DNA of 64,000 nt from Bacillota bacterium (GTDB lineage: Bacteria > Bacillota > Clostridia > Acetivibrionales > DTU013): the NCBI GenBank assembly GCA_023426125.1, contig JAFABI010000067.1, forward strand, positions 1-64,000, given 5' to 3'. The position numbers and the translations under genes were made by a program. Within the stretch, counting starts at the first letter, position 1; the number at the start of each line of letters is the position of its first letter. Positions 56,003 to 63,705 of the stretch are shown here, piece by piece. Under the pieces are notes generated by a model that did no database searches, was not told the DNA's origin, and saw nothing but the letters and a program-made list of their open reading frames with translations.

Positions 56003-56275
56003 GGGGCAGAAGGGGGACAGTTCTTCTTCTTCTTCAGAACAGGCGAAGGGGAAGGGGGACAGTTCTTCTTTACAGTGCGAAAAAGGACGTTTCTTCCCTA
56101 ATGAACGTATGTGAATTAGGTGAACAAAGAACAGGCGAAGGGGACAGTTCTTCTTTATTGTGCAAAAAGGGACATTTCTTCCCTAATGAATGTGTGAATT
56201 AGAGAAGAAATGTCCCCTTGCCTTGCCCTCTACCGCATGTGTGTTAATTAGGTAAATAGAGAAGAACTGTCCCTC
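56003..56275. repeat. REP-like array with GGGACAGTTCTTCT cores in both orientations
   Basis: Two direct units of roughly 75-85 bases begin GAACAGGCGAAGGGG and hold GGACAGTTCTTCTTT and CATTTCTTCCCTAATGAA-type segments (about 56038-56123 and 56129-56203). They are followed by inverted versions (AGAAGAAATGTCCCC and AGAAGAACTGTCCCT, to about 56270). The layout resembles bacterial interspersed mosaic elements. The core is the same as at 2371-2437. Confidence 0.75.
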
Positions 56276-56291
56276 TGCCCTCCTGTCACCT

Positions 56292-57020
56292 TCAGGAATA
56301 TTCCGAAGGACTTTTGCCGGTAAGCTTTTTGAACACTCTGGAGAAATAATAAGGGTCACTGTAGCCAACCATACCGGCGATTTCCTTTATTGTCAGTGTT
56401 CTCTCGCTTCGTCCCTCAAGCAGTTGTTTTGAATAAGCGATCCTTTTTTGGGTCAGGTATTCGATAGGGGAGACGCCTGTTTCCTGCTTGAACAGTCTTT
56501 TCAGATAGAAATTCGACAAGGGAATGCCCTCCTGGGCATCTGCGATGCGGAAATCGGGATTTGAAATGTTTGAGACCAGGATGTTCTCCAGTTCCTTCAC
56601 ATACGGGCTCTTTGCATTGCTCTGGCTTTGCATCAGCATGTACTGGTACAGCACCTGGAAGAGGGTGTCTACCAGCCCGCTCCAATTCTTTTGCCTCAGA
56701 TGGTATTCACGATAGAGGAACATGACGATATTCCGGATATCCAGGTTATTGTTGTCCTTAAATCTGGGAACCGGACCTCCCGGACTCGTAAAGTCATTGA
56801 CCCTTATATGGATGTTGTAAAAGCCATTCTTTGAAACTTCCGAATGGAGGATGTGAGGCGGCTGGCATACAATATCTCCAGGTTGAAAAGGTATTTCCTC
56901 GTTTCCCACCTTCAAAACTCCGGTACCCGAAAGATAATAGAGTATCTCCCAGTGGGAATGGCTGTGGGATTTGCAGGTGACGGTATTGTCTACTGTCATT
57001 CCGGTGAATACGACGTTCAT
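56292..57020 (-). CDS. AraC-family transcriptional regulator with cupin sensor
   Basis: A 242-residue regulator. The N-terminal half is a cupin-like ligand domain (SHSHWEILYYLSGTGVLKVG and then PFQPGDIVCQPPHILH-like segment); the C-terminal half is a double helix-turn-helix (PLSNFYLKRLFKQETGVSP and KEIAGMVGYSDPYYFSRVFK). The start has AGGGAG upstream. It lies between the beta-galactosidase gene and a divergent metabolic pair, and probably controls one or both according to a sugar-like inducer. Confidence 0.92.
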   Translation of the reverse strand: MNVVFTGMTVDNTVTCKSHSHSHWEILYYLSGTGVLKVGNEEIPFQPGDIVCQPPHILHSEVSKNGFYNIHIRVNDFTSPGGPVPRFKDNNNLDIRNIVMFLYREYHLRQKNWSGLVDTLFQVLYQYMLMQSQSNAKSPYVKELENILVSNISNPDFRIADAQEGIPLSNFYLKRLFKQETGVSPIEYLTQKRIAYSKQLLEGRSERTLTIKEIAGMVGYSDPYYFSRVFKKLTGKSPSEYS

Positions 57021-57381
57021 AAAAACACTCCCTGACTTTATTTAAGCCCCTGCTCATGGCATATGAATTACCTGCGGCCCGATAAGCTCGTTACTCTCAT
57101 GTATTTGTCCAGGACGATTTTAACTTATCGGAGCATTTTTGTCCATCACATTCGCAGCTTACTCCATTTCTATCGTCATACCCCATGATATAATTATTTT
57201 ATGGGACTTGAGGCCAATTTGACCATGAATCATATTGCAAATCATGAAAAATATCCGGGTGGATGGCATAAAAATCATAGTATGCCGCTTTGACAGTAAT
57301 CCCAGGAGCTGTTGTTTGTGATTCGATCCATGGTTGAATTTGTTGAGGATTCGGGATAAAATTGAACAGGGGGTGCAGTTG
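57021..57381. other. Divergent promoter region
   Basis: This 361-base gap separates the AraC gene from the divergent 57382 gene and must contain both promoters. It is AT-rich toward its middle, with a short TATAATTATTTTATG stretch near 57188. I could not fix promoter pairs with confidence, and no repeat family is present. Confidence 0.4.
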
Positions 57382-58239
57382 ATGAATGAGTTTCCAAGAA
57401 CAACCGTAGGCGGTTTGTCAGTATCCAGGATGATCATAGGGACCAATTGGTTTGCAGGTTTCAGCCATGCTACCGGAGCAAAGGATGATTATATAAAAGA
57501 AAACATCGGGAATTATAAAACGGTGGCGGGTATCCTTGAGGTTTTCTTTAAAAACGGAGTTGATACCATTATGGGATCAATACAGCTTCCCTGCATTCGG
57601 GACGGCATTAGGGAAGCTCAGCAGCGTACGGGAATAAAGGCCGTTATTGTGGGTACTCCAAGCATTCCGACAGGTCCGGAAACGCCGGTCAAAGGCTTTG
57701 ATGCCGGTGAAGTCGAAAAAATCCTTGACGAGCAGGTCCGGCTTGGCGCAAACATTTGCATGCCGCACCAGGGCGTCACGGACAATATGGTGGACCGGTG
57801 CACCAGGACGGTAAGAAAAATGGACCCCGTCTGCCGCATGATCAGGGAAAGAGGCATGATTCCGGGCTTGAGCACACACATGCCGGAATCCATCGTCTAT
57901 GCCGATGAATCCGGGCTCGATGTGGAAACCTATATTTCCATTTATAATTCCATGGGCTTTCTTATGCAGCTGGAGGTGGACTGGACAGCCGAAATCATCC
58001 GGAACGCCAAAAAGCCGGTGATGACAATAAAGCCTATGGCTGCAGGACAGCTCAGACCGTTCCAGGGGCTTACCTTCGTATGGAATACCATCCGCGAGCA
58101 GGATATGGTAACCGTAGGCACCATGTCGTCCAAGGAGGCGGCAGAGTGCATCGAGCTGTCGCTGAATATCCTTGAGCGCAGAAACGCTGTCCTCCGGCTC
58201 CAGGAGACCCGCTCCAAGACCTCGGTCAAAACGAAATGA
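57382..58239 (+). CDS. Conserved protein of unknown function, likely TIM barrel
   Basis: A 285-residue cytoplasmic protein. ATG 57382 is preferred, with GGGGGTG upstream. The pattern of alternating strands and helices (VSRMIIGTNWFAG; GIKAVIVGTPSIP; GANICMPHQGVTDN; GMIPGLSTHMPESI; KPVMTIKPMAAGQLRP; DMVTVGTMSSKEAAECIE) suggests a TIM barrel, loosely like aldo-keto reductases or aldolases in its C-terminal half, but no family motif is decisive. It is 45 bases upstream of a GlcD-type oxidase on the same strand, so the two probably act in one pathway, perhaps on an acid or sugar derivative. Confidence 0.7.
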   Translation: MNEFPRTTVGGLSVSRMIIGTNWFAGFSHATGAKDDYIKENIGNYKTVAGILEVFFKNGVDTIMGSIQLPCIRDGIREAQQRTGIKAVIVGTPSIPTGPETPVKGFDAGEVEKILDEQVRLGANICMPHQGVTDNMVDRCTRTVRKMDPVCRMIRERGMIPGLSTHMPESIVYADESGLDVETYISIYNSMGFLMQLEVDWTAEIIRNAKKPVMTIKPMAAGQLRPFQGLTFVWNTIREQDMVTVGTMSSKEAAECIELSLNILERRNAVLRLQETRSKTSVKTK

Positions 58240-58284
58240 TGCTGATAAGGAAAAGAAATTGATTAAAATAGAAAGGCGGCCGGA

Positions 58285-59799
58285 ATGATTGAAGCTTTCA
58301 GAGCTGAATTTGAAGAATATTTAAGGGACGAATCCCGTAAAACCGGTGAGGCAGGATTTATATCCTTCCCCAGGAATGAGGAGGAAGTAAGGGAAGCGAT
58401 AAAGTCCGCTGCCGACACCAACTCCGAAATAACCATCCAGGGAGCCCGCACCGGCATTACTGCCGGCGCAGTTCCCTATGGCGGATATATATTAAACCTC
58501 AGCAGAATGAACCATATAAAAGACTTGCGATATGACGGAGAACGCCGGGAGCATTTTCTCACGGTAGAGCCGGGAGTGATTCTGTCTGAAATCCGGAAGT
58601 TTCTGGCAGACAGGCCGTGCTTTTTTCCTCCCGACCCGACGGAAACCTCGGCCTCCATTGGAGGAATGGTTTCATGCAATGCTTCCGGAGCATGTTCCTA
58701 TCTCTATGGCCCGACGCGCAATTACATCGAAGCGCTCCGCATCCTTTTGCCGGATGGCTCCGGAATGCACTTGCAGAGGGGGAAGCAAAAGGCTTCGGGG
58801 CGGCTTTTCAGACTGTGGACGGATACAGGGAGAAGCGTCGAAGGCGAGCTTCCGGGGTATCGGATGCCGGATGTAAAGAACGCTTCCGGGTATTTTACCG
58901 GTGACGGGATGGACCTGGTGGATCTGTTCATTGGAGCAGAAGGAACCCTTGGCGTAGTGACGGAAATAGAACTGCGGCTGCCGGAGAAACCCGGGACCAT
59001 CTGGGGTGTTATGGCTTTTTTCCCTTCGGAGGAAGTTGCCGTGAAGTTTGTCCGGTCCCTTCGAGGCGAGTTTGCAGAGGATAAGGATAAACCGGAGCGG
59101 AGTAAACCTGCGGCGATTGAGTATTTCAACCGTGACGCGCTGGAGCTTTTGAGGAGAATGAAAAAAGAGAATCCGGCTTTCTCGGAGATTCCCGACATGC
59201 CGGCCGATTTTCATACGGCCATTTACTTTGAATACCACGGAGACGATGAGGATTCTGTAGGAGAAATGGTAATGGCTGCCGTTGAGCACCTGGAAGCGTG
59301 CGGAGGAAGCGATGAGACCTCCTGGATTGCAATGAACCCCCATGAACTGGAAAGGCTGAAGTATTTCAGGCATGCGGTACCGGAAGCGGTAAACCTGGAA
59401 ATCGACAGCCGGCGGAAGTCAAATCCCGGCCTTTCCAAATTGGGTACCGACATGGCTGTCCCGGATTCCGAGCTGGAAAATATCCTGCGGATATATTCCC
59501 GTTCACTTGCCGGGGCGGGACTTGATTCCGTCATGTTCGGCCATATTGGAAACAACCATATTCATGTAAACATCCTGCCCAACTCCATGGAGGATTATGA
59601 TAAAGGGAAAAGGCTTTATTCGGAATGGGCATCGGAGGTGATCCGCAAGGGGGGCACCATATCCGCCGAGCATGGCGTGGGGAAAATAAAAACGGAGCTG
59701 CTGGCGGAAATGTACGGAAAGGACAGCATGGAGCAAATGCGGTCGGTAAAAAGGCTATTTGACCCCGGAAATATTGTGAATAGAGGGAACGTTTTTTAG
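58285..59799 (+). CDS. FAD-linked oxidase, GlcD/D-lactate dehydrogenase type
   Basis: A 504-residue flavoenzyme oxidising a 2-hydroxy acid. The PCMH-type FAD-binding domain (about 20-235) has TIQGARTGITAGAVP, FLTVEPGVIL and PPDPTETSASIGGMVSCNAS; the cap domain follows, with the substrate and metal-site histidines in MFGHIGNNHIHVNILP and the conserved SAEHGVGKIK near the C-terminus. AAAGGCGG precedes the ATG. There is no adjacent iron-sulfur subunit or electron-transfer flavoprotein, so its electron acceptor is unclear. Probably co-transcribed with the preceding gene. Confidence 0.9.
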   Translation: MIEAFRAEFEEYLRDESRKTGEAGFISFPRNEEEVREAIKSAADTNSEITIQGARTGITAGAVPYGGYILNLSRMNHIKDLRYDGERREHFLTVEPGVILSEIRKFLADRPCFFPPDPTETSASIGGMVSCNASGACSYLYGPTRNYIEALRILLPDGSGMHLQRGKQKASGRLFRLWTDTGRSVEGELPGYRMPDVKNASGYFTGDGMDLVDLFIGAEGTLGVVTEIELRLPEKPGTIWGVMAFFPSEEVAVKFVRSLRGEFAEDKDKPERSKPAAIEYFNRDALELLRRMKKENPAFSEIPDMPADFHTAIYFEYHGDDEDSVGEMVMAAVEHLEACGGSDETSWIAMNPHELERLKYFRHAVPEAVNLEIDSRRKSNPGLSKLGTDMAVPDSELENILRIYSRSLAGAGLDSVMFGHIGNNHIHVNILPNSMEDYDKGKRLYSEWASEVIRKGGTISAEHGVGKIKTELLAEMYGKDSMEQMRSVKRLFDPGNIVNRGNVF

Positions 59800-59814
59800 C
59801 AAATACGTGATTCA

Positions 59815-59916
59815 ATGTCATTACTGTGAAATGCCTATGCTGCAGGGGCGCGCATTGCGCGTCCGCAATGCAATCCTGAGTCAAACAGCTGTCAGACGGC
59901 CAATGGCCGCACCTGC
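59815..59916. repeat. GTAGGGGCG-type repeat (family A), compact copy
   Basis: A short copy in which the two end palindromes (GCGCATTGCGC and GGCCAATGGCC) are separated by only about 40 bases. Its left flank matches that of the copy at 55929. Confidence 0.7.
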
Positions 59917-59948
59917 AAAGGGTTTCAACACTGGTGGTGTGCCGTACG

Positions 59949-60050
59949 TGTGTCATTGCGAGAAGCCTGCGGCGAAGCAATCTCGGCTTCTATACAAGAT
60001 GGTGTCATGGAGATTGCCGCGTTCCATTGCATTCCGCTCGCAATGACAGA
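59949..60050. repeat. TGTCATTGCGAG...CTCGCAATGACA inverted repeat
   Basis: TGTCATTGCGAG and CTCGCAATGACA are perfect inverted ends, with GCAATCTC and GAGATTGC as a second inner pair. Similar intergenic palindromes are widespread in bacteria. It seems to be single copy in this window. From 60051 to 60219 nothing else is seen. Confidence 0.7.
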
Positions 60051-60219
60051 CGAGTTAGTGCATACTGTACTGTAATTCACAAAATCCTGCGTATATCCAA
60101 ATCATCATCATTTATCGGATTATGTACTTCCATGGGGCTGTACCGGGAAGCCGAAGCGGAAAACGACTGCTTCTCCCGGCAATGGGGCAGACAGTTGACC
60201 AGTCCCTGTGTCCCATTTT

Positions 60220-61215
60220 TCACAGCCTGTTTCGTAAAGCCTGGAATTTATCTGTATATTCGGATTTCCTGTCTCTTTTCATCCCTGTATCGATAACAGT
60301 GATTGCGTCGTTTTTAGCCCCCGCTTTTGCCAGGGCATCGGCAAGACGGTACCAGTTTGATGAATCGCCGGGATTCTGCTTCAACTGCCGGACAAAATAA
60401 GGCAGTGCTTTTTTGCTGTAGTAGCGGTTTGGGTCTACAGAAGCCAGTTGAACGCCATCCCAGCCCATGACTTCGATATCATATGTTTCATCGTCATTTT
60501 CATTCCAGAGGGCAAATTGGGTTCTTGACAGGGAGGATTTTTGTCCTGGCAGGCCCAGTCCTTCAAGCTTGTGATAATTCCTGGAGAACAGCTTTTTTGC
60601 CCCGTCGGCTTCAAAGGAGTATCCATGCAGGGTGTGGCCATTTCCGCTTCCGGCAAGTCCCAGTACCAGCTGAAGTTTCCCGTCTCCTGTGAGGCTGGCC
60701 GTATGCCGGTAATGAATCTCTTCAAAACCGGGATTCAATATCTCCGAAATTTTTGTCCACTCATTCTTTTGTTTTTTCAAAACCATTGTCCTGAGCGCCG
60801 GATCGTTTAGCTTGTACGATGCGATGACTTCATTCTGACTATCGCCGTCGATATCGGCCAGCAATATTTCCTGGGAATCCTCGGGAAATTGAGGCTTTAC
60901 CAGGCTTGCTTCAAGCGGCATGAAACTCCGGGCTACAGCCATATAATCTTCCTTCGGGGCTGAGCCGGTTATCTGGGATATCGCTGAAGTAAGGTTCTGT
61001 GAAAGGCCGCCTACAAAGGATTGTACTGTCGTTTGTAATTTCTGCAGGGATTCGACAGGGGTTGGTATATTCAAAGGCCTTGTATTCGCCGGCCTTCTCG
61101 TAGTGTATTGTTTGAAGGGTGCTTCTATCAGTTTTGCCAGGGAGAAATCGGGATATCTTGCTTCCAGCATTTTCATTATCTGTTCCAGGCCTGAACCTTT
61201 GGGTGGAAACATCAT
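60220..61215 (-). CDS. Hypothetical protein with FG-GAP-like and TPR-like segments
   Basis: A 331-residue protein without a signal peptide. The N-terminal 100 residues are helical and proline-spaced. Around residue 140 the sequence LLADIDGDSQNEVIASYKL resembles an FG-GAP/VCBS calcium-loop repeat, and TASLTGDGKLQLVLGLAG looks like a second one. The C-terminal part (YFVRQLKQNPGDSSNWYRLA and onward) looks like a tetratricopeptide helix pair. ATG 61215 follows AAAGGTGA. I do not recognise the family. It stands alone on the minus strand. Confidence 0.6.
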   Translation of the reverse strand: MMFPPKGSGLEQIMKMLEARYPDFSLAKLIEAPFKQYTTRRPANTRPLNIPTPVESLQKLQTTVQSFVGGLSQNLTSAISQITGSAPKEDYMAVARSFMPLEASLVKPQFPEDSQEILLADIDGDSQNEVIASYKLNDPALRTMVLKKQKNEWTKISEILNPGFEEIHYRHTASLTGDGKLQLVLGLAGSGNGHTLHGYSFEADGAKKLFSRNYHKLEGLGLPGQKSSLSRTQFALWNENDDETYDIEVMGWDGVQLASVDPNRYYSKKALPYFVRQLKQNPGDSSNWYRLADALAKAGAKNDAITVIDTGMKRDRKSEYTDKFQALRNRL

Positions 61216-61326
61216 CAAATCACCTTTTCCAAAATTATTCTGTTAACATTATATGCCCCGGTGTCCAAAAGGTTAAAGTTGTTAAGCAATTTTACTTCGG
61301 ATAGTATATAATGTACTTAGTTCACC

Positions 61327-61525
61327 TTATAACGACCTAATTCAAAGGAAATTTGTCGGTTGTAGACAAATTTCCTTACCGCAGCGGAGTTTCAACGAGG
61401 CTGGTCGCAAGCTAAAGCTTGCTGCTCGTCCATGCATCCCGGGCTGGAGATATGCTCACCGCCTGAAACCCAATTCGGTACCCGCCACCTATAGAGGTGG
61501 GGGACATTTTTGAGCCTCGTTATAA
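61327..61525. repeat. TTATAACGA inverted-repeat element, copy 3, longest form (family C)
   Basis: 199 bases with the same 9-base ends, inserted in the opposite orientation to copies 1 and 2. It contains both internal modules: GGCGGGTACCGAATTGGG on its minus strand, shared with copy 1, and GCAAGCTAAAGCTTGC, shared with copy 2. It sits directly before the ribosome binding site of the cysteine-rich gene and after a TATAAT at 61307. Confidence 0.78.
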
Positions 61526-61544
61526 AAATTGGAGGTAGGATACC

Positions 61545-61832
61545 TTGAGCGAATGTATTTGCAATAATTGCAAGAATCTTAAAGGTGTAATGGATGATTC
61601 GGGTGCGGTAGAGGAATATGAATGCGAGTTTGGATTCCCGTCGGAAAAATGCTCGGAGTGCGGTGGAGATGAATGCGGGCTTGGCTGCCTGAACTTCATC
61701 ATCGACGAGGATGAGGACATATTGGTCAGCGTGAAGTGCTCGGCTTGCGGAAGGGAGCTTTCTCAGGCAGGCGGCGACAACAGCGGCGGGAAGGTATACT
61801 GCATAGACTGCTATCTCCGGCATAAAAGCTGA
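61545..61832 (+). CDS. Small 12-cysteine zinc-ribbon-like protein
   Basis: A 95-residue acidic protein starting at TTG with TTGGAGGTAGG upstream. Twelve cysteines are arranged as CICNNC, single Cys in YEC, KCSEC, DECGLGC and then KCSACGREL with YCIDCYLRHKS, the last a LIM-like or zinc-ribbon pair of CxxC knuckles. The acidic stretch IIDEDEDILV separates two cysteine clusters. It probably binds zinc or an iron-sulfur centre and mediates protein contacts. The family is not known to me. Its whole leader is a mobile repeat. Confidence 0.65.
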   Translation: MSECICNNCKNLKGVMDDSGAVEEYECEFGFPSEKCSECGGDECGLGCLNFIIDEDEDILVSVKCSACGRELSQAGGDNSGGKVYCIDCYLRHKS

Positions 61833-61855
61833 TACTTGACGTAAATTACCGAAAT

Positions 61856-62017
61856 GGCTTTTGAACAACGTCACAGTCCCCCTCCTCTTAGGTGGGGTTT
61901 ACCGATTGAAAAAGCTGTCATGTACTACAGCGAAAACATCCAAATTATATCATCAATGAAGTTTTCGCTGTAGTATAAGTGGTGGATGCAATCCCCAACT
62001 GACGTTGTTCAAACGCC
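61856..62017. repeat. MITE-like element with TTTGAACAACGTCA ends (family D)
   Basis: Terminal inverted repeats at 61856-61873 and 62000-62017 match at 17 of 18 positions. Inside, ACTACAGCGAAAAC and GTTTTCGCTGTAGT form a large stem. No coding capacity. Only one copy was recognised in this window. Confidence 0.75.
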
Positions 62018-62110
62018 ACGTATAGGCGTGGCGCACGAAGTGTAGCGCAGGGCGAATTCATTTCGCCCGCAGCGAGGGGGTATGTGGGCATGCCCCCATT
62101 GGAAATTGGA
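62018..62110. repeat. Hairpin-rich segment sharing 21 bases with the sugar kinase gene
   Basis: GGGCGAATTCATTTCGCCC and GGGGGTATGTGGGCATGCCCCC-like stems follow the MITE-like element. Bases 62088-62108 are identical to 46773-46793 at the end of the kinase gene. The hairpins resemble ends of IS200/IS605-type elements, but no transposase is present. Confidence 0.5.
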
Positions 62111-62212
62111 TGCGCCCGTTTCAATAAAAACGGAAGATGGTAAACATTGAAGGAATATAAAAAGGAAAACCTGCAAATATTTATGTAAAATAAGAATAGA
62201 AAGGAAACGACA

Positions 62213-63697
62213 ATGAGAATAGTGCTGGTATATCCGGAGTATCCAAGAACCTACTGGAGCTTTCACTACGCCCTCAAATTCATTTCAAAGAAGGCCAGTT
62301 TCCCACCCCTCGGTCTCCTGACCATTGCGGCGCTGCTGCCGGAGGAATGGGAAAAAAAGCTGGTGGACATGAACGTGAATAAACTTACGGATACGGAGAT
62401 TACAAAAGCTGATTATGTCTTTATAAGCGCCATGGTGGTTCAAAAAGAATCCACCCGATCGGTCATTGACCGGTGTAAACGTCTGGGTACCAGGATTGTA
62501 GCAGGAGGGCCTCTCTTTACCTGCGGGCATGAAGAGTATGACGACGTTGACCATTTACTGCTCAATGAGGGGGAACTGACCGTAAAGGAGTTCTTGAAGG
62601 ATCTGGAAACAGGGGGTGTCAAGCATTTGTATACATCCGATCAATGGGCTGATTTGAGTACCACGCCCGTACCCTTGTGGGACCTGGTCAACATGAACAA
62701 ATATGCTTGCATGAACATGCAGTATTCCCGCGGCTGCCCCTTTAACTGCGAATTTTGCAATGTGACTTCCCTTTTCGGCCATATGCCGAGGACGAAGTCG
62801 GCGGAACAGATGATTTCCGAACTGGATGCCCTGTATGAAAGAGGCTGGCGGAAAGGGGTATTTTTTGTCGACGATAATTTTATCGGCAATAAGAAAAAGC
62901 TGAAGGAAGAAATCCTGCCGGAACTGATAAAGTGGATGGAGGCGAGGAAAAACCCCTTTACGTTTTCGACGGAGGCGTCCATCAACCTGGCCGATGATGA
63001 AGAATTGATGGCCTTGATGGTAAAAGCGGGCTTTGACGCCGTGTTCATCGGTATTGAAACCACCAATGAAGACAGCCTTGTGGAGTGCAACAAAATCCAG
63101 AACAAAAACCGGGATCTCATCGCCTGCGTCAAAAAGATCCAGAAATTCGGCCTGCAGGTGCAGGGCGGCTTTATTGTCGGCTTCGACAATGATAATGAAG
63201 CCATCTTTGACAAAATGGTGGGCTTCATCCAGGAAAGCGGCATTGTTTCCGCCATGGTGGGATTGCTGAACGCTCCCCGGGGAACGAAGCTGTATCAACG
63301 CCTGGCGGGGGAAGGCAGGCTGAGGGACGACTTTTCCGGGGATAACACCAACCTCACCATGAATTTTATACCAAAAATGAATTCAGGCAGTTTATTGAAC
63401 GGGTATAAAAAGATCATCGGTACCATTTATTCTCCCAAGCATTACTATGAAAGGGTTATGACCTTTTTGAAGGAATTCAGGCCCAGGAAAAAGGCAGGCG
63501 GCTTGAAGCATGTTGAATTTAACGATATTATGGCCCTTTTCAGGTCGGTATTGCGTCTTGGAATCCTGGGAAAGGAAAGGCTGTATTACTGGAGGCTGAT
63601 CATCTGGTCGGCTTTCAAGCGGCCCAGGCTTTTCCCCATGGCGGTGACGCTATCCATTTATGGGTTTCATTACAGAAAAGTATTTGAGAATTGCTGA
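62213..63697 (+). CDS. B12-binding-domain radical SAM protein (DUF4070-like)
   Basis: A 494-residue enzyme. The N-terminal 150 residues form a B12-binding-like Rossmann domain (RIVLVYPEYPRTYWSF; VFISAMVVQKESTR; RIVAGGPLFTCG). The radical SAM core follows, with the cluster cysteines in YSRGCPFNCEFCNV and later FFVDDNFIGNKK and FDAVFIGIETTNEDSL. The C-terminal 120 residues resemble the DUF4070 extension found in hopanoid- and lipid-modifying radical SAM proteins. AGAAAGGAAA precedes the ATG. A second radical SAM gene starts nine bases after its stop. Substrate unknown. Confidence 0.88.
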   Translation: MRIVLVYPEYPRTYWSFHYALKFISKKASFPPLGLLTIAALLPEEWEKKLVDMNVNKLTDTEITKADYVFISAMVVQKESTRSVIDRCKRLGTRIVAGGPLFTCGHEEYDDVDHLLLNEGELTVKEFLKDLETGGVKHLYTSDQWADLSTTPVPLWDLVNMNKYACMNMQYSRGCPFNCEFCNVTSLFGHMPRTKSAEQMISELDALYERGWRKGVFFVDDNFIGNKKKLKEEILPELIKWMEARKNPFTFSTEASINLADDEELMALMVKAGFDAVFIGIETTNEDSLVECNKIQNKNRDLIACVKKIQKFGLQVQGGFIVGFDNDNEAIFDKMVGFIQESGIVSAMVGLLNAPRGTKLYQRLAGEGRLRDDFSGDNTNLTMNFIPKMNSGSLLNGYKKIIGTIYSPKHYYERVMTFLKEFRPRKKAGGLKHVEFNDIMALFRSVLRLGILGKERLYYWRLIIWSAFKRPRLFPMAVTLSIYGFHYRKVFENC

Positions 63698-63705
63698 AAC
63701 AGCCC

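Noticed and set aside
56003..56275. Possible CRISPR array
   Set aside because: Units are imperfect, occur in both orientations and are not separated by unique spacers of constant length; no cas genes are present.
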